A DNA stretch of 64,000 nucleotides from Flexivirga oryzae (GTDB lineage Bacteria; Actinomycetota; Actinomycetes; Actinomycetales; Dermatophilaceae): contig NZ_JACHVQ010000001.1 of assembly GCF_014190805.1 (NCBI RefSeq), forward strand, positions 2,604,001 through 2,668,000, written 5' to 3'. A program made the translations under genes and the position numbers. Below are positions 24,611-34,069 of the stretch, one piece after another (within the stretch, counting starts at the first letter, position 1; each line of letters begins with the position of its first letter). The notes beneath the pieces were generated by a model, which did not search any database, was not told the DNA's origin, and was given only the letters and a program-made list of their open reading frames with translations.

Positions 24611-25501
24611 GTGAGTAACGCGCCCATCGCTCCGGCCTTCGACTCCGTCGAGGCGGTGTCCGGCGCCCTGCAGCGCACCGGTTACCTGCCGTCCGAGGAG
24701 ATCTCGACCACCGTCTACCTGGCGGCGGCGCTCGGGCGCCCGATCCTGGTCGAGGGCCCGGCGGGCGTCGGGAAGACCGCGCTCGCGTCGGCGGTGGCCG
24801 GAGCGCTCGATCGGCGGCTGGTGCGCCTGCAGTGCTACGAGGGCGTCGACGAAGCGCGGGCACTCTACGAGTGGAACCACGCCAAGCAACTGCTGCGGAT
24901 CACCGCGGAGCAGGGGGCCGAGTGGGACGAGCTGCGCAGCGACATCTTCGGCGAGGAGTTCCTTCTCGCCCGACCGCTGTTGACCGCGGTCCGCAGCGAG
25001 GCGCCCGTCGTGCTGCTCGTCGACGAGATCGACAAGGCCGACGAGGAGATGGAGGGTCTGCTGCTGGAGCTGCTGTCGGAGTTCCAGGTCACCATCCCCG
25101 AACTCGGCACGCTGCGCGCCCGGCATCGACCGCTGGTGCTGCTCACCTCCAACGCGACCCGCGAGCTGTCCGAGGCGTTGCGCCGCCGCTGCCTCTTCCT
25201 GCACATCGACTACCCGTCCGCCGAGCTGGAGCAACGGATCGTGCAGTCGCATGTGCCCGAGCTTCCGGACGCGCTCGCCGCATCCGTCGTGCGGCTGGTC
25301 GGCGCGCTGCGCGACCTCGAGCTGCGCAAGGCTCCGTCGGTGGCCGAGACCGTCGACTGGGCCGGCACCCTGCTCAGCCTCGGCACGGCGGAGCTCGATC
25401 CGGAGACCGTCCGACGCACCCTGGGCGTCGTCCTGAAGCACACCGGCGACATCGAGCTCGCGCACCGCAAGCTCGACCTCGATCGTGAACTCGCCGGCTG
25501 A
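24611..25501 (+). CDS. MoxR-type AAA+ ATPase (CoxD-like)
   Basis: The 296-residue ATPase has Walker A GPAGVGKTALA, Walker B VVLLVDEIDKADEEMEGLLL and sensor motif LTSNATRELSEALRRRCLF. The MoxR group assembles or activates metalloenzymes and surface complexes, usually with a VWA partner. The next gene, overlapping by 17 nt, encodes such a VWA protein, as in CoxD/CoxE pairs that mature CO dehydrogenase-type enzymes. No CO dehydrogenase genes are in this window, so the client is unknown. Confidence 0.88.
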   Translation: MSNAPIAPAFDSVEAVSGALQRTGYLPSEEISTTVYLAAALGRPILVEGPAGVGKTALASAVAGALDRRLVRLQCYEGVDEARALYEWNHAKQLLRITAEQGAEWDELRSDIFGEEFLLARPLLTAVRSEAPVVLLVDEIDKADEEMEGLLLELLSEFQVTIPELGTLRARHRPLVLLTSNATRELSEALRRRCLFLHIDYPSAELEQRIVQSHVPELPDALAASVVRLVGALRDLELRKAPSVAETVDWAGTLLSLGTAELDPETVRRTLGVVLKHTGDIELAHRKLDLDRELAG

Positions 25502-26963
25502 GTCCTCCCCGCTGACCGGCCGGTTCATCGGCCTCGGGTCGGCGATGCGCGCGCACGGCATACGGGTCGGACCCAGCGAGGTCACCGATGCCGCTCGGGT
25601 GGCCGCGACCCTCGGCTTCGAGCACCGGGAACGGTTGCGCAGCGGGATCGCCGCGGCGATGGTCCGCCGGGCCGAGGACCGGGGGACGTTCGACCAGCTC
25701 TTCGACATCTTCTTCCCGGCGGCGGTCGGCACCCGCACGACCACCGAGGGGATCGACGGGGCAACCCTGCTCGACGAACTCGCCGATGCCCTCGCGGCCG
25801 GCGACGACGCGGCGCTGGAGCGGCTGGCCGCCGCCTCCGTCGAACTGCTCGGCAGGGTCGACCCGGATCGGCCCGACCGGGGCTGGAGCGCGGCCCGCAC
25901 GCTGGATGCGTTGAACCCGCAACGCGCCGTCGCCGCGGCGCACCAGCAGGTGCGCGCGACCCAGGAGGGTGCAGGCGGCGAGGGCAACGCGGCAGCCTCC
26001 GGCTCCGGGGGTATGGCGCCCGCGGCCGGCTCGGGAGACACCTCGTGGGCGACCAACCCGTGGGACCGGCCGTCGGTGCGGCCAGAACAGCTCAGCGACC
26101 GCTTCGACCGGGACGAGCTGCGGCGTCGCGTGGACCGCTTCCGCGACCGGGTGACCGCCGAGACCCGCCGCCGCAATGCGGAGCTGCACGACCGGGAGCG
26201 GCTGGCCCGGCTCGCCGTGCCGTCGTCGTTGCGGCGGCGCGACTTCATCAGCTCCGGCGAGCGGCAGCTGGCCGAGCTGGAGCGCGAGATCGACCCGCTG
26301 GCACGCAAGCTCGCGGCGCGGCTGACCGCGCGTGAGCGTGCCGGGCGCGGCAGCATCGACATCCGCCGCACGCTGCGCGCGTCGATGTCGACCGGCGGTG
26401 TTCCGGTCAAGCCGGCCTACCGGCACCGCGCCCCGCACCGACCGGACCTGGTGCTGCTCGCCGACCTGTCCGGCTCGGTCGGCGGCTTCTCCACGTTCAC
26501 CATGCTGCTGATGCAGGCGCTGCGTCAGCACTTCCGGAGGGTGCGGGTCTTCGGCTTCGTCAGCAGCACCGCGGAGATCACCGACGTCGTACGGGAGTTG
26601 CCCGCGGGGACCTCGCTGACCAGTTGGGCGTTGGGAACCCCGGCGCTGATCCGGCGGGGCACCAGCTCCAGCTACGGCTGGGCACTACGAACCTTCGTCC
26701 GCGGACACCTGGACGCGATCACGGCGCGCACGACGGTGCTCATCCTCGGTGACGCGCGCAACAACTTCGGGGACCCCGGCGTCGCCGACCTGGAGCAGAT
26801 CAGGGATCGTGCCCGTCACCTCGCCTGGCTCAACCCGGAGCCGAGGTTGCTCTGGTACCAAGGTGATTCGGAGGTCCGTCGCTACGCGAACATCGTGCCG
26901 ATGCACGAGTGCCGCAACCTGGAGCAACTGCGACACTTCGTGGCCGACACTCTGCCCACGTGA
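25485..26963 (+). CDS. VWA domain protein, CoxE-like
   Basis: The 492-residue protein has a CoxE-type VWA domain at its C-terminus with the metal-ion-dependent adhesion motif DLSGSVGGFS (DxSxS) and the later TTVLILGDARNNFGDP. An N-terminal helical region and an Arg-rich middle precede it. It overlaps the MoxR ATPase gene by 17 nt, so the two are translationally coupled and probably form one chaperone-like complex. GTG at 25485 is the start. No signal peptide is present, so it acts in the cytoplasm. Confidence 0.85.
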   Translation: MNSPAESSPLTGRFIGLGSAMRAHGIRVGPSEVTDAARVAATLGFEHRERLRSGIAAAMVRRAEDRGTFDQLFDIFFPAAVGTRTTTEGIDGATLLDELADALAAGDDAALERLAAASVELLGRVDPDRPDRGWSAARTLDALNPQRAVAAAHQQVRATQEGAGGEGNAAASGSGGMAPAAGSGDTSWATNPWDRPSVRPEQLSDRFDRDELRRRVDRFRDRVTAETRRRNAELHDRERLARLAVPSSLRRRDFISSGERQLAELEREIDPLARKLAARLTARERAGRGSIDIRRTLRASMSTGGVPVKPAYRHRAPHRPDLVLLADLSGSVGGFSTFTMLLMQALRQHFRRVRVFGFVSSTAEITDVVRELPAGTSLTSWALGTPALIRRGTSSSYGWALRTFVRGHLDAITARTTVLILGDARNNFGDPGVADLEQIRDRARHLAWLNPEPRLLWYQGDSEVRRYANIVPMHECRNLEQLRHFVADTLPT

Positions 26964-26989
26964 GCCGTTTCGGCATACTGACAGCCACC

Positions 26990-28249
26990 ATGCCTTTTCG
27001 AGTCACTGCCGCTGCCGTCGGTGCCGCACTGCTGTTCGGCGCCGCGGCGCCCGCGGCGTACGCCACCGACACCGAGCCCGGTGCACCCGCCGCCGTCCAG
27101 CTGACGACCGCCCGGGGTGACGCGCCGAAACTGGCTCCGGGCGTCTATCAGACGACGGCACCGACCGGGGAGACGGAGCATTACGCCTCCATCACCCGGC
27201 CCAAGGGCGGCTCGGTCGCGGTCGCGATCTTCGGCGCCGTCCACGCGTCGCTCACGACGGCGGACGGCGAGACGACCTGCTCCAGCGGCACCACCACCCT
27301 CAGTCACGACGTGACCGGTTACACGTTCGTCTCCGCCGACGCGACCGAGACCAAACGCCAGAGCTACCTGTCGGACGACTGCAAGTCCGCCACCCACCTG
27401 ATCCTGGAGCTCACCGCCGACGACGACTCCTCGGGCGCAACGGCGACCGCGCAACCGAAACCGTTGCAGTTCGTCGTCACCACCGAGCCGAAGGTCAAGA
27501 ACGCCGGAGCACCCGCACCGAAGAGCGCGCAGGACGAGATCAAGGCGCCGAGCCGGTCGACACCCGACTCGAACATCACCCTCAGCGACAAGCTCTACGC
27601 ACCCACGACCCTGACGGCCGGGAAGAGCTACCCCGTCACGCTCAAGCCGGGCACCATCGGCGTTGCCCGGGTCCGGGTCGGGTGGGGGCAACGGCTGGCG
27701 GCGTCGATCGACGCCCCGCGCAACGGCACCAATGTCGCGCCGCCGGCCTCACTCGACCTGGTCATCGACGCCTTCAGCCCCCAGTGGGCCCCCGTCGGCG
27801 GCGGCAGCCGCACCTCGTACCTCTACAAGCAGGACGGCACGGAGAAGACGGCCGGGACCTACACCGCCCCGGTCTCGGCCGCCAACCGGTCGGTCGACTA
27901 CGGCGACGCGGGTGATGTCGGAGCCAACCACGCGCAGTGGACGACGGTGGCCGGCTGGTACTACGTCGTCGTGCGTGCCGCCGCCGACGACGACAAGGAC
28001 GCGCCACCGCCGAGCTTCAGGCTGCCCGCCCGCCTCAACATCGAGGTCACCGGCACCCCCAGCTCCGGCCCGACGTATGTCGACACCGCCGGCACCGCGG
28101 TCGCCGCTCCCCCGGCCACGCAGCTGAGCCAGGGCGGCAGCACCGGCTCCGGCTCGTCGAGCACCACGCTGCTGCGGATCGGCGGCACGGCGGTGGTGCT
28201 GGTCCTCGCCGCCGCGGCCGTCGCGATCCTGCTGCGCCGGCGCGCCTGA
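26990..28249 (+). CDS. Secreted protein with C-terminal membrane anchor, unknown function
   Basis: The 419-residue product has a signal peptide (MPFRVTAAAVGAALLFGAAA, cleavage near AYA) and two extracellular beta-rich parts separated by a proline/alanine linker. It ends in a Gly/Ser stretch, a hydrophobic helix (TAVVLVLAAAAVAILL) and RRRA, i.e. anchored with a short cytoplasmic tail. No LPXTG motif is seen. It follows the MoxR-VWA pair by 26 nt, so all three may be one transcriptional unit and this protein could be a client. A CATACT box lies about 10 nt before the ATG. Function unknown. Confidence 0.7.
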   Translation: MPFRVTAAAVGAALLFGAAAPAAYATDTEPGAPAAVQLTTARGDAPKLAPGVYQTTAPTGETEHYASITRPKGGSVAVAIFGAVHASLTTADGETTCSSGTTTLSHDVTGYTFVSADATETKRQSYLSDDCKSATHLILELTADDDSSGATATAQPKPLQFVVTTEPKVKNAGAPAPKSAQDEIKAPSRSTPDSNITLSDKLYAPTTLTAGKSYPVTLKPGTIGVARVRVGWGQRLAASIDAPRNGTNVAPPASLDLVIDAFSPQWAPVGGGSRTSYLYKQDGTEKTAGTYTAPVSAANRSVDYGDAGDVGANHAQWTTVAGWYYVVVRAAADDDKDAPPPSFRLPARLNIEVTGTPSSGPTYVDTAGTAVAAPPATQLSQGGSTGSGSSSTTLLRIGGTAVVLVLAAAAVAILLRRRA

Positions 28250-28288
28250 CGTCATACCTCGGCGTCGTGGCGCACCCCGGCCACGCCG

Positions 28289-28341
28289 AGTGGTCACCTA
28301 CCGACGAGTAGACCGACAATACCCGTCGGTAGGTGACCACT
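28289..28341. repeat. Perfect 18-bp inverted repeat upstream of the DUF559 gene
   Basis: AGTGGTCACCTACCGACG (28289-28306) and its exact reverse complement (28324-28341) flank a 17-nt loop. It could form a strong hairpin. It lies 40 nt after the preceding stop without a T-tract, so a terminator role is only possible. A similar but longer palindrome precedes the other DUF559-like gene near 62.8 kb. Confidence 0.85.
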
Positions 28342-28385
28342 GGGCGGGAAATCACGGGCTGCCGGCCGGAACGCCACCCCACGCC

Positions 28386-28394
28386 TGTGGACAA
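28386..28394. promoter_or_regulatory. DnaA-box-like site before the DUF559 gene
   Basis: TGTGGACAA is the reverse complement of TTGTCCACA, the usual high-GC actinobacterial DnaA box. It begins 49 nt before ATG at 28435. An equivalent TGTGGATAA begins 47 nt before the second DUF559-like gene. Binding by DnaA is not shown. Confidence 0.4.
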
Positions 28395-28434
28395 CGAAAT
28401 GCACGAGGGTATGCCGTGCTGCCAGGCTTCGCGC

Positions 28435-29334
28435 ATGGCAACCGACGCGAGCTTTCCCATCAGTCGCGCCGACGCACTCGCCGCCGGGCTGGGTGACGCC
28501 GATCTGCGGCGCCACTACCGGCGCGTGCTGCGCGGACAGTGGATCAGCGGCGACCGTGCAACCACCCGGGACGATCTGCGTCGGGCCGCGCTCGGGCTGG
28601 TCGGTTCGGACGCGTTCTTCACGCACGACTCCGCGGCCGAGTTGCACGGCGGCATCACACCGACGACCGACGCGTTGCACCTGGGCATCCCCGACGACCG
28701 GCGGGTCCGGCTGCCGGGCCTGGTGGTGCACCGCTACCTGGACCGGGTGCCGACGACGCACGCCCGAGGTTTCCCTGTGACGACCTTGCCGCAGACCTTC
28801 ATCGACCTGGCATCGCGCTGGCCCCTGGTGGACCTGGTCGTCTTCGGCGACTCGATCGCACAGCAATCCGCGACTGCGATCGACGAGTTCCGGAGCGCCG
28901 CGTCCGCTGGGCGGGGCCGCAGCATCCGCAAGGCGCGGCGCGCCGCAGCCTTGGTCGTGGCCGGTGCCGAATCGCCGTACGAAACCCGGATCCGGATGCT
29001 GATGACGCTCGCCGGGCTGCCTCAACCGGTGGTCCAACATCCGATCCTCGACCGGAACGGACGAGTGATCTACCGCCTCGACCTGGCCTATCCGGAGTAC
29101 CGACTCGCCATTGAATACGACGGTGACTACCACACGAATGCGGCGCAACGGGGCAAGGATCTCGCTCGCCGGGAAGAGATCGAGCGGTTGGGGTGGACGT
29201 TCGTGGTCGGGCTGAAGACGGACATTCATGGCCGCCCAGGCCAGCTGCTGCGGCGCATGACCTCCGCGATGGCCTCGCTCGGGATGCCTCGTCCCCGGCT
29301 GTCCGATGAGTGGCTGCTGCACTTCCCCGGCTGA
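28435..29334 (+). CDS. AbiEi-like/DUF559 endonuclease-fold protein
   Basis: The 299-residue protein has an N-terminal AbiEi-like winged-helix region (LGDADLRRHYRRVLRGQWIS, then DAFFTHDSAAELHGG) and a C-terminal DUF559 domain, a very-short-patch-repair-like nuclease fold: ESPYETRIRMLMTLAGLP, then YRLDLAYPEYRLAIEYDGDY, giving the D...E-x-D pattern. Such solitary genes are abundant in actinobacteria; their role is not settled, with defence or DNA repair suggested. ATG at 28435 (MATDASFPISRADAL) is preferred to earlier ATGs. A palindrome and DnaA-box-like site precede it. Confidence 0.8.
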   Translation: MATDASFPISRADALAAGLGDADLRRHYRRVLRGQWISGDRATTRDDLRRAALGLVGSDAFFTHDSAAELHGGITPTTDALHLGIPDDRRVRLPGLVVHRYLDRVPTTHARGFPVTTLPQTFIDLASRWPLVDLVVFGDSIAQQSATAIDEFRSAASAGRGRSIRKARRAAALVVAGAESPYETRIRMLMTLAGLPQPVVQHPILDRNGRVIYRLDLAYPEYRLAIEYDGDYHTNAAQRGKDLARREEIERLGWTFVVGLKTDIHGRPGQLLRRMTSAMASLGMPRPRLSDEWLLHFPG

Positions 29335-29364
29335 CGCAGCGCTACCGCATCCCCGGGCAACGGG

Positions 29365-30564
29365 TCAGCTCTTCTGCCAGGTGTACGTGCCGTCGGCGGA
29401 CGCGACGCACTGCAGCGTCCGGGAACCGGCCGCATCGTTCTCGAGGGTGCCGGCGTCCTGCCACTGGCAGGTGCCGCCGACGGTGGCCCCGCCCGGTGTC
29501 AGGTCGCCCTGGTCGGAGGAGTGCGGCAGCCAGATGCCGAGCAGCGCGGCGATCGCGACGATCGGCACCAGGACGAGCCCGATGCGCCGGCCACCGGACG
29601 ACCGGCGCACCGGATCCGGTGCGCCGACGGCCGTGTCGCGGTGCTGCGCCCTCGTGGTGACCTGCGCCCGCTGCTGCTCGGGCGTGACCGAGGTCGGCGG
29701 CGCGACGGTCGCACCGGCGGTCTGGACGCCCTCGGCACGCACCGGCTGGACGCGTCGCGGCACCACCACGTCGCGCTGCTCGATCCAGGCCAGCTCGGGG
29801 GTCTCCAACGCGTGTGCGGCGGCCGCTGCCGACGGCGGGCGACCCCGCGGGTCCGGGTCGGCCAGGTCGGTGACGACACGCCACAGCTGGTCGGGAGTAC
29901 CCGGCGACCGCGCGGGCAGCTCGTCACGACTGCGGCGGATCTGGTCCGGCCGGTGCCCGGTCAGGAGTTGCAGCGCGACGATGCCCGCGGCATACAGGTC
30001 GAAACCGGGCGCCGGATCGGCGCCGGCGAGCTGCTCCGGTGCGAGATAGCCGCGGGTGCCGAGCACGACGGACGTCGTCGTCATGCGGGGTGAGGCGACC
30101 GGCACGGCGATGCCGAAGTCGGTGAGCATCAGGTGCGGCCGGGCCGCACCCGTCGCCGCGAGGAGCAGGTTGGCCGGCTTCACGTCGCGATGTATGACGC
30201 CCGCGGCGTGGACGGCCTCCAGCGCCTGCAGGAGCTGACGGAGCAGCTCGGCGACATACCGCGGCGGCAGCGCGGGCCGGTCGCGCAGCAGATCGCTCAC
30301 GGCGCCGCCGTCGACCAGCGACATGGTGAACAGCACCCGGTCGTCCTCGCCGGCCCAGCCGAGCGGGGTCACGACATTCGGGTGGTGGATGCGCATCCCC
30401 TGCTCCCGCATGAAACGCAACAGTGCCCCGGCGTCGGACTGGCGCAGCACCTTGGCGGCGAGGATCCGGTCGTGCTTGCGGTCGTGCACCTGCCAGACCG
30501 AGCCCATGCCGCCCTCGCCGATCATGTCGATCAGCTCGTAGCGGCCCGCGAACACCTCTCCCAC
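29365..30564 (-). CDS. Serine/threonine protein kinase, PknB-type with one membrane segment
   Basis: The 399-residue protein has a kinase domain (about 8-250) with IGEGGMGSVWQVHD, AAKVL lysine, HRDVKPANLLL catalytic loop, DFGIAV and GTRGYLAPEQLAG. A proline/Thr/Arg-rich juxtamembrane part, one membrane helix (RIGLVLVPIVAIAALLGIWL) and an extracellular domain of about 60 residues with two cysteines (GTCQWQ and LQCVAS) follow. The external part is not PASTA. It should phosphorylate cytoplasmic proteins in response to an external or envelope signal. It is convergent with the DUF559 gene. Start is GTG at 30564, with no strong ribosome binding site. Confidence 0.92.
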   Translation of the reverse strand: MGEVFAGRYELIDMIGEGGMGSVWQVHDRKHDRILAAKVLRQSDAGALLRFMREQGMRIHHPNVVTPLGWAGEDDRVLFTMSLVDGGAVSDLLRDRPALPPRYVAELLRQLLQALEAVHAAGVIHRDVKPANLLLAATGAARPHLMLTDFGIAVPVASPRMTTTSVVLGTRGYLAPEQLAGADPAPGFDLYAAGIVALQLLTGHRPDQIRRSRDELPARSPGTPDQLWRVVTDLADPDPRGRPPSAAAAAHALETPELAWIEQRDVVVPRRVQPVRAEGVQTAGATVAPPTSVTPEQQRAQVTTRAQHRDTAVGAPDPVRRSSGGRRIGLVLVPIVAIAALLGIWLPHSSDQGDLTPGGATVGGTCQWQDAGTLENDAAGSRTLQCVASADGTYTWQKS

Positions 30565-30637
30565 GGGTCAGCAGGATGCCAGGTCGGCCCGGCCGGCGGC
30601 GAACCGCACCCGTGACCCGGCGCGCCGACGACCTCGG

Positions 30638-31492
30638 TCAGCCGGCCGAGAACTTCTTCGGGTCCGGACCCGTGCGGTGGTCCTTGTTCAGCTTCTTGAT
30701 CGCGGCCAGGTCGTCATCGGTCAATTCGAAGTCGAAGACGGCGAAGTTCTCCGCGATGCGTGCGGGAGTGACCGATTTGGGGATCACGACGTTGCCCAGC
30801 TGCAGGTGCCAGCGCAGGATCACCTGGGCGGGGGTGCGGCCGAGACGCTCCGCGATGCCGACGATCACCGGGTCGGTCAGCACGTCACCACCGGAGGCCA
30901 GCGGGCTCCACGCCTGCGTGACGATGCCGTGGGCGGCGTGGAACGCGCGCAGCTCCTCCTGCTGCAGGTGCGGGTGCAGTTCGATCTGGTTGATCGCGGG
31001 AAACTCCCCCAGCTCGTCCTTGACGTGCTGCAGGTGCTCGATCTCGAAGTTGCACACGCCCGCGACCTTGATCCTGCCCTCGTCGCGCAGCTGCAGGATC
31101 GCGCGGAAGGTGTCGACGTAGCGGCCGCGCTGCGGTACCGGCCAGTGCACCAGGTAGAGGTCGACCGGACGGGCCAGCCGCTCCCGCGACGCGGTGAAGG
31201 AGCGCAGCGTGTCGTCGTACCCGTGGTCGGAGTTCCACACCTTGGTGGTCAGGAAGACGTCGTCCTCGCCGAGCCCGGAGTCGGCGATCGCCTGCCCGAC
31301 GCCGGCCTCGTTGTTGTATGCCGCGGCGGTGTCGATGAGCCGATAGCCGGCTCGCAGCGCCTCCGTGACGGCCGCCGCGACCTCCTCGTCGGGCACCTGC
31401 CACACGCCGAAGCCGAGCTGCGGGATCGGCACCTCGCCGTCCTGACCGCGCAATCCGACGGTGGGCACCTGGCTGTTGTCCTGATCGCTCAT
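30638..31492 (-). CDS. Aldo/keto reductase
   Basis: The 284-residue TIM-barrel oxidoreductase has IDTAAAYNNEAGVGQAI with the catalytic Tyr, FLTTKVWNSDHG with the Lys and LYLVHWPVPQRG with the His, and the NADPH-binding IPKSVTPARIAENFAVFDF near the C-terminus. It resembles 2,5-diketo-D-gluconate reductase-type enzymes, which reduce aldehydes and ketones broadly. ATG at 31492 is the sensible start; a much longer upstream frame that runs across the biotin carboxylase gene is a shadow. It is divergent from the biotin carboxylase gene with 93 nt between. Confidence 0.92.
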   Translation of the reverse strand: MSDQDNSQVPTVGLRGQDGEVPIPQLGFGVWQVPDEEVAAAVTEALRAGYRLIDTAAAYNNEAGVGQAIADSGLGEDDVFLTTKVWNSDHGYDDTLRSFTASRERLARPVDLYLVHWPVPQRGRYVDTFRAILQLRDEGRIKVAGVCNFEIEHLQHVKDELGEFPAINQIELHPHLQQEELRAFHAAHGIVTQAWSPLASGGDVLTDPVIVGIAERLGRTPAQVILRWHLQLGNVVIPKSVTPARIAENFAVFDFELTDDDLAAIKKLNKDHRTGPDPKKFSAG

Positions 31493-31573
31493 ACTTCCCG
31501 TCAACGCATGCCGCCCGCCCGGTATGCCGACCGGGTCCCGCGAACCACCCGCCGGCGGACCACGCCGCGCGGC

Positions 31574-31579
31574 TACAGT
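31574..31579 (+). promoter_or_regulatory. -10 box for leaderless biotin carboxylase gene
   Basis: TACAGT ends 6 nt before ATG at 31586 and no Shine-Dalgarno is present. Confidence 0.5.
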
Positions 31580-31585
31580 CTGCGC

Positions 31586-33352
31586 ATGGCTGCCCTCTCG
31601 AAGGTCCTGATCGCCAATCGCGGCGAGATCGCGGTGCGTGTCGCGCGTGCGTGTGCCGACGCGGGTATCGGATCCGTTGCGGTGTATGCCGATCAGGACA
31701 GGGACGCGCTGCACGTGCGAGTCGCCGACGAGGCCTACGCGCTGGGCGGGTCGACGCCCGGCGAGTCCTATCTCGACCAGGCGAAGCTGCTGGACGTGGC
31801 CCGGCGTTCGGGAGCGGACGCGGTCCACCCCGGTTACGGATTCCTTTCCGAGAACGCCCAATTCGCCCAGTCGGTGATCGATGCGGGGCTGGCCTGGATC
31901 GGTCCGCCGCCGTCGGCGATCGACTCGCTCGGCGACAAGGTCAAGGCGCGGCACATCGCCACCGCGGCGGGGGCACCACTGGTGCCGGGCACGACCGACC
32001 CGGTGGCCGGCAGCGGCGAGGTGGTCGCGTTCGCGCGCGAGCACGGCCTGCCGGTCGCGATCAAGGCCGCCTACGGCGGTGGCGGCCGCGGCCTGAAGGT
32101 CGCCCGCTCGATCGAGGAGATCCCCGAGCTGTTCGACTCGGCCGTGCGAGAGGCGGTGACCGCTTTCGGCCGCGGCGAATGTTTCGTGGAGCGCTTCCTC
32201 GACAAGCCGCGGCATGTCGAAACCCAGTGTCTTGCAGACACTTCCGGCAATGTCGTGGTCGTCTCGACCCGCGACTGCTCGCTGCAGCGGCGGAACCAGA
32301 AGCTGGTCGAGGAGGCGCCCGCGCCATACCTGACCGATGCGCAGCACGACGAGCTGGTGCGTGCGTCGAAAGCGATCCTGTCGGCGGCCGGCTACGTCGG
32401 CGCCGGCACCTGCGAGTTCCTGGTGGCGCAGGACGGCAGCATCAGTTTCCTGGAGGTCAACACCCGGCTGCAGGTCGAACACCCGGTCTCCGAGGAGGTC
32501 ACCGGGATCGACCTGGTTCGCGAGCAGTTCCGCATCGCGGCCGGCGAGGAGCTGGGGTATGACGACCCGGCCCCGCACGGGCACTCCTTCGAGTTCCGGA
32601 TCAACGGTGAGGATCCCGGATCCGGCTTCCTGCCGGCACCCGGCACGGTCGAGGCCTTCCGCGCACCGGGCGGCCCCGGGGTGCGTGTCGACTCCGGCGT
32701 GGTGTCCGGGGACGTCATCGGCGGCTCGTTCGACTCGATGCTCGCCAAACTGATCGTGACCGGCCGCACCCGCGCGCAGGCGCTGGACCGATCGCGTCGG
32801 GCGCTGGCCGAGATGGCCGTCGAGGGTATGGCGACGGTGCTGCCGTTCCATCGCGCCGTCGTGGCGGATCCGGCGTTCGCCACCGACGACGACACGCCGT
32901 TCGCCATACACACCCGGTGGATCGAGACCGAGTTCGACAATCGGATCGAGCCGTACACGGGCGCCTCGGAGACGGCCGCGGAGCCGGCGACGCGGCAGAC
33001 GTTCACCATCGAGCTCGACGGTCGCCGGCACGAGCTGACCCTCCCGGCGGGCCTGCAACTGGGCGGTGCCCCTGCCGGGGCGGCCCGCCGAGCAGCCCCG
33101 AAACGGCCCCGAGCGGCGTCGAGCAGCCCTGCGGCGTCAGGGGATTCGTTGACCGCCCCGATGCAGGGCACGATCGTCAAGGTACTGGTGTCGGACGGCG
33201 ACCAGGTGGAGAGCGGCGACACCGTCCTCGTGCTCGAGGCGATGAAGATGGAGCAACCGATCACCGCGCACCGGTCCGGTGTCGTGTCCGGACTCACCAC
33301 GGCGATCGGCGAGACGGTCCCCGCCGGGGCGGTCCTGGCGACGATCAGCTGA
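31586..33352 (+). CDS. Biotin carboxylase/biotin carboxyl carrier (alpha) subunit of acyl-CoA carboxylase
   Basis: The 588-residue protein begins SKVLIANRGEIAVRVARACA, has the ATP-grasp loop AAYGGGGRGLK (about 165-175), HVETQ and RDCSLQRRNQKLVEEAPA, EVNTRLQVEHPVSE, and ends in a biotinyl domain with EAMKMEQPI (Lys at about 554). It carboxylates its own biotin using ATP and bicarbonate for transfer by a beta subunit. It is about 9 kb from the carboxyltransferase at 21370, and may serve several beta subunits for acetyl-, propionyl- or methylcrotonyl-CoA. The alanine/arginine-rich linker before the biotinyl domain is typical. Its end overlaps the convergent TetR gene by 8 nt. Confidence 0.93.
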   Translation: MAALSKVLIANRGEIAVRVARACADAGIGSVAVYADQDRDALHVRVADEAYALGGSTPGESYLDQAKLLDVARRSGADAVHPGYGFLSENAQFAQSVIDAGLAWIGPPPSAIDSLGDKVKARHIATAAGAPLVPGTTDPVAGSGEVVAFAREHGLPVAIKAAYGGGGRGLKVARSIEEIPELFDSAVREAVTAFGRGECFVERFLDKPRHVETQCLADTSGNVVVVSTRDCSLQRRNQKLVEEAPAPYLTDAQHDELVRASKAILSAAGYVGAGTCEFLVAQDGSISFLEVNTRLQVEHPVSEEVTGIDLVREQFRIAAGEELGYDDPAPHGHSFEFRINGEDPGSGFLPAPGTVEAFRAPGGPGVRVDSGVVSGDVIGGSFDSMLAKLIVTGRTRAQALDRSRRALAEMAVEGMATVLPFHRAVVADPAFATDDDTPFAIHTRWIETEFDNRIEPYTGASETAAEPATRQTFTIELDGRRHELTLPAGLQLGGAPAGAARRAAPKRPRAASSSPAASGDSLTAPMQGTIVKVLVSDGDQVESGDTVLVLEAMKMEQPITAHRSGVVSGLTTAIGETVPAGAVLATIS

Positions 33353-33998
33353 GCCCGTACTCGGTCAGGTCCGCGTCGCCGATGGCACGCAGCACGAGCG
33401 TGACCATCGAGCGCAGGTGGGCCGGCCGGTGCTCGGGGGCGACGGCCAACAGTGCACTGAGCACCACACCGTCGAGGCAGGACACGATCGCCTCCGCGCG
33501 CAGCCGCGCGTCCGACTTCTCGGTGCGACACACGATCGTCTCCACGATGTCGGTGAGGTTGTTCCGCCAGGCGACGATCGGCTCACTCAGGGACGGGGTG
33601 CGACCCGCTTCCAGGGCGAGCTCCGACATCGTGACGATCAGATCCGGGTGCTCGGACCAGCGGGACAACATCTCGATCGTCGCGTCGACGGCCCGCTCGA
33701 TCCCGTCGTCGCCCGACGGGACCGGCAACGACGCGCCCAGGGCGCGCACGTCCGCGTGCAGGGCCGCCGCGACGAAGCCGCCGAGCGCCGTCAGCAGCGC
33801 CAGCCGGGTCCGGTAGTAGACCGAGCAGGTGCCTTCCGGCATACCCGCCTCCCGGTCGACGGCGCGGTGTGTCAGCCCACGCATCCCCGAACGGCCGACA
33901 ACGGCAATCGCGCTGCGCAGCAACAATTCCTGACGCGCGGCGGTGCCTTCGGGGCCGCTGCCGGTGCCCTGTCGTTTCGACGCCTTACGGGGAGACAC
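33345..33998 (-). CDS. TetR family transcriptional regulator
   Basis: The 217-residue protein has an N-terminal helix-turn-helix (LLLRSAIAVVGRSGMRGLTH, then RAVDREAGMPEGTCSVYY) and a helical ligand-binding domain ending HLRSMVTLVLRAIGDADL. TetR proteins repress nearby genes until a small ligand binds. GTG at 33998 is the start. The gene is divergent from a small membrane protein gene. Two tandem palindromes at 34070-34104 lie between the two starts, a probable operator region. Ligand unknown. Confidence 0.85.
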   Translation of the reverse strand: MSPRKASKRQGTGSGPEGTAARQELLLRSAIAVVGRSGMRGLTHRAVDREAGMPEGTCSVYYRTRLALLTALGGFVAAALHADVRALGASLPVPSGDDGIERAVDATIEMLSRWSEHPDLIVTMSELALEAGRTPSLSEPIVAWRNNLTDIVETIVCRTEKSDARLRAEAIVSCLDGVVLSALLAVAPEHRPAHLRSMVTLVLRAIGDADLTEYGLS

Positions 33999-34069
33999 GC
34001 AGTCACTGTCTCACGTCGGTCCCGTTGCATGTGACGGAGACCACGCCGCTCGGGTTTGGCAGCAGTCTT

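Noticed and set aside
31493..33058. Long minus-strand frame extending the aldo/keto reductase across the biotin carboxylase gene
   Set aside because: It is the antisense of a clearly conserved coding sequence; the reductase homology starts at the ATG at 31492.
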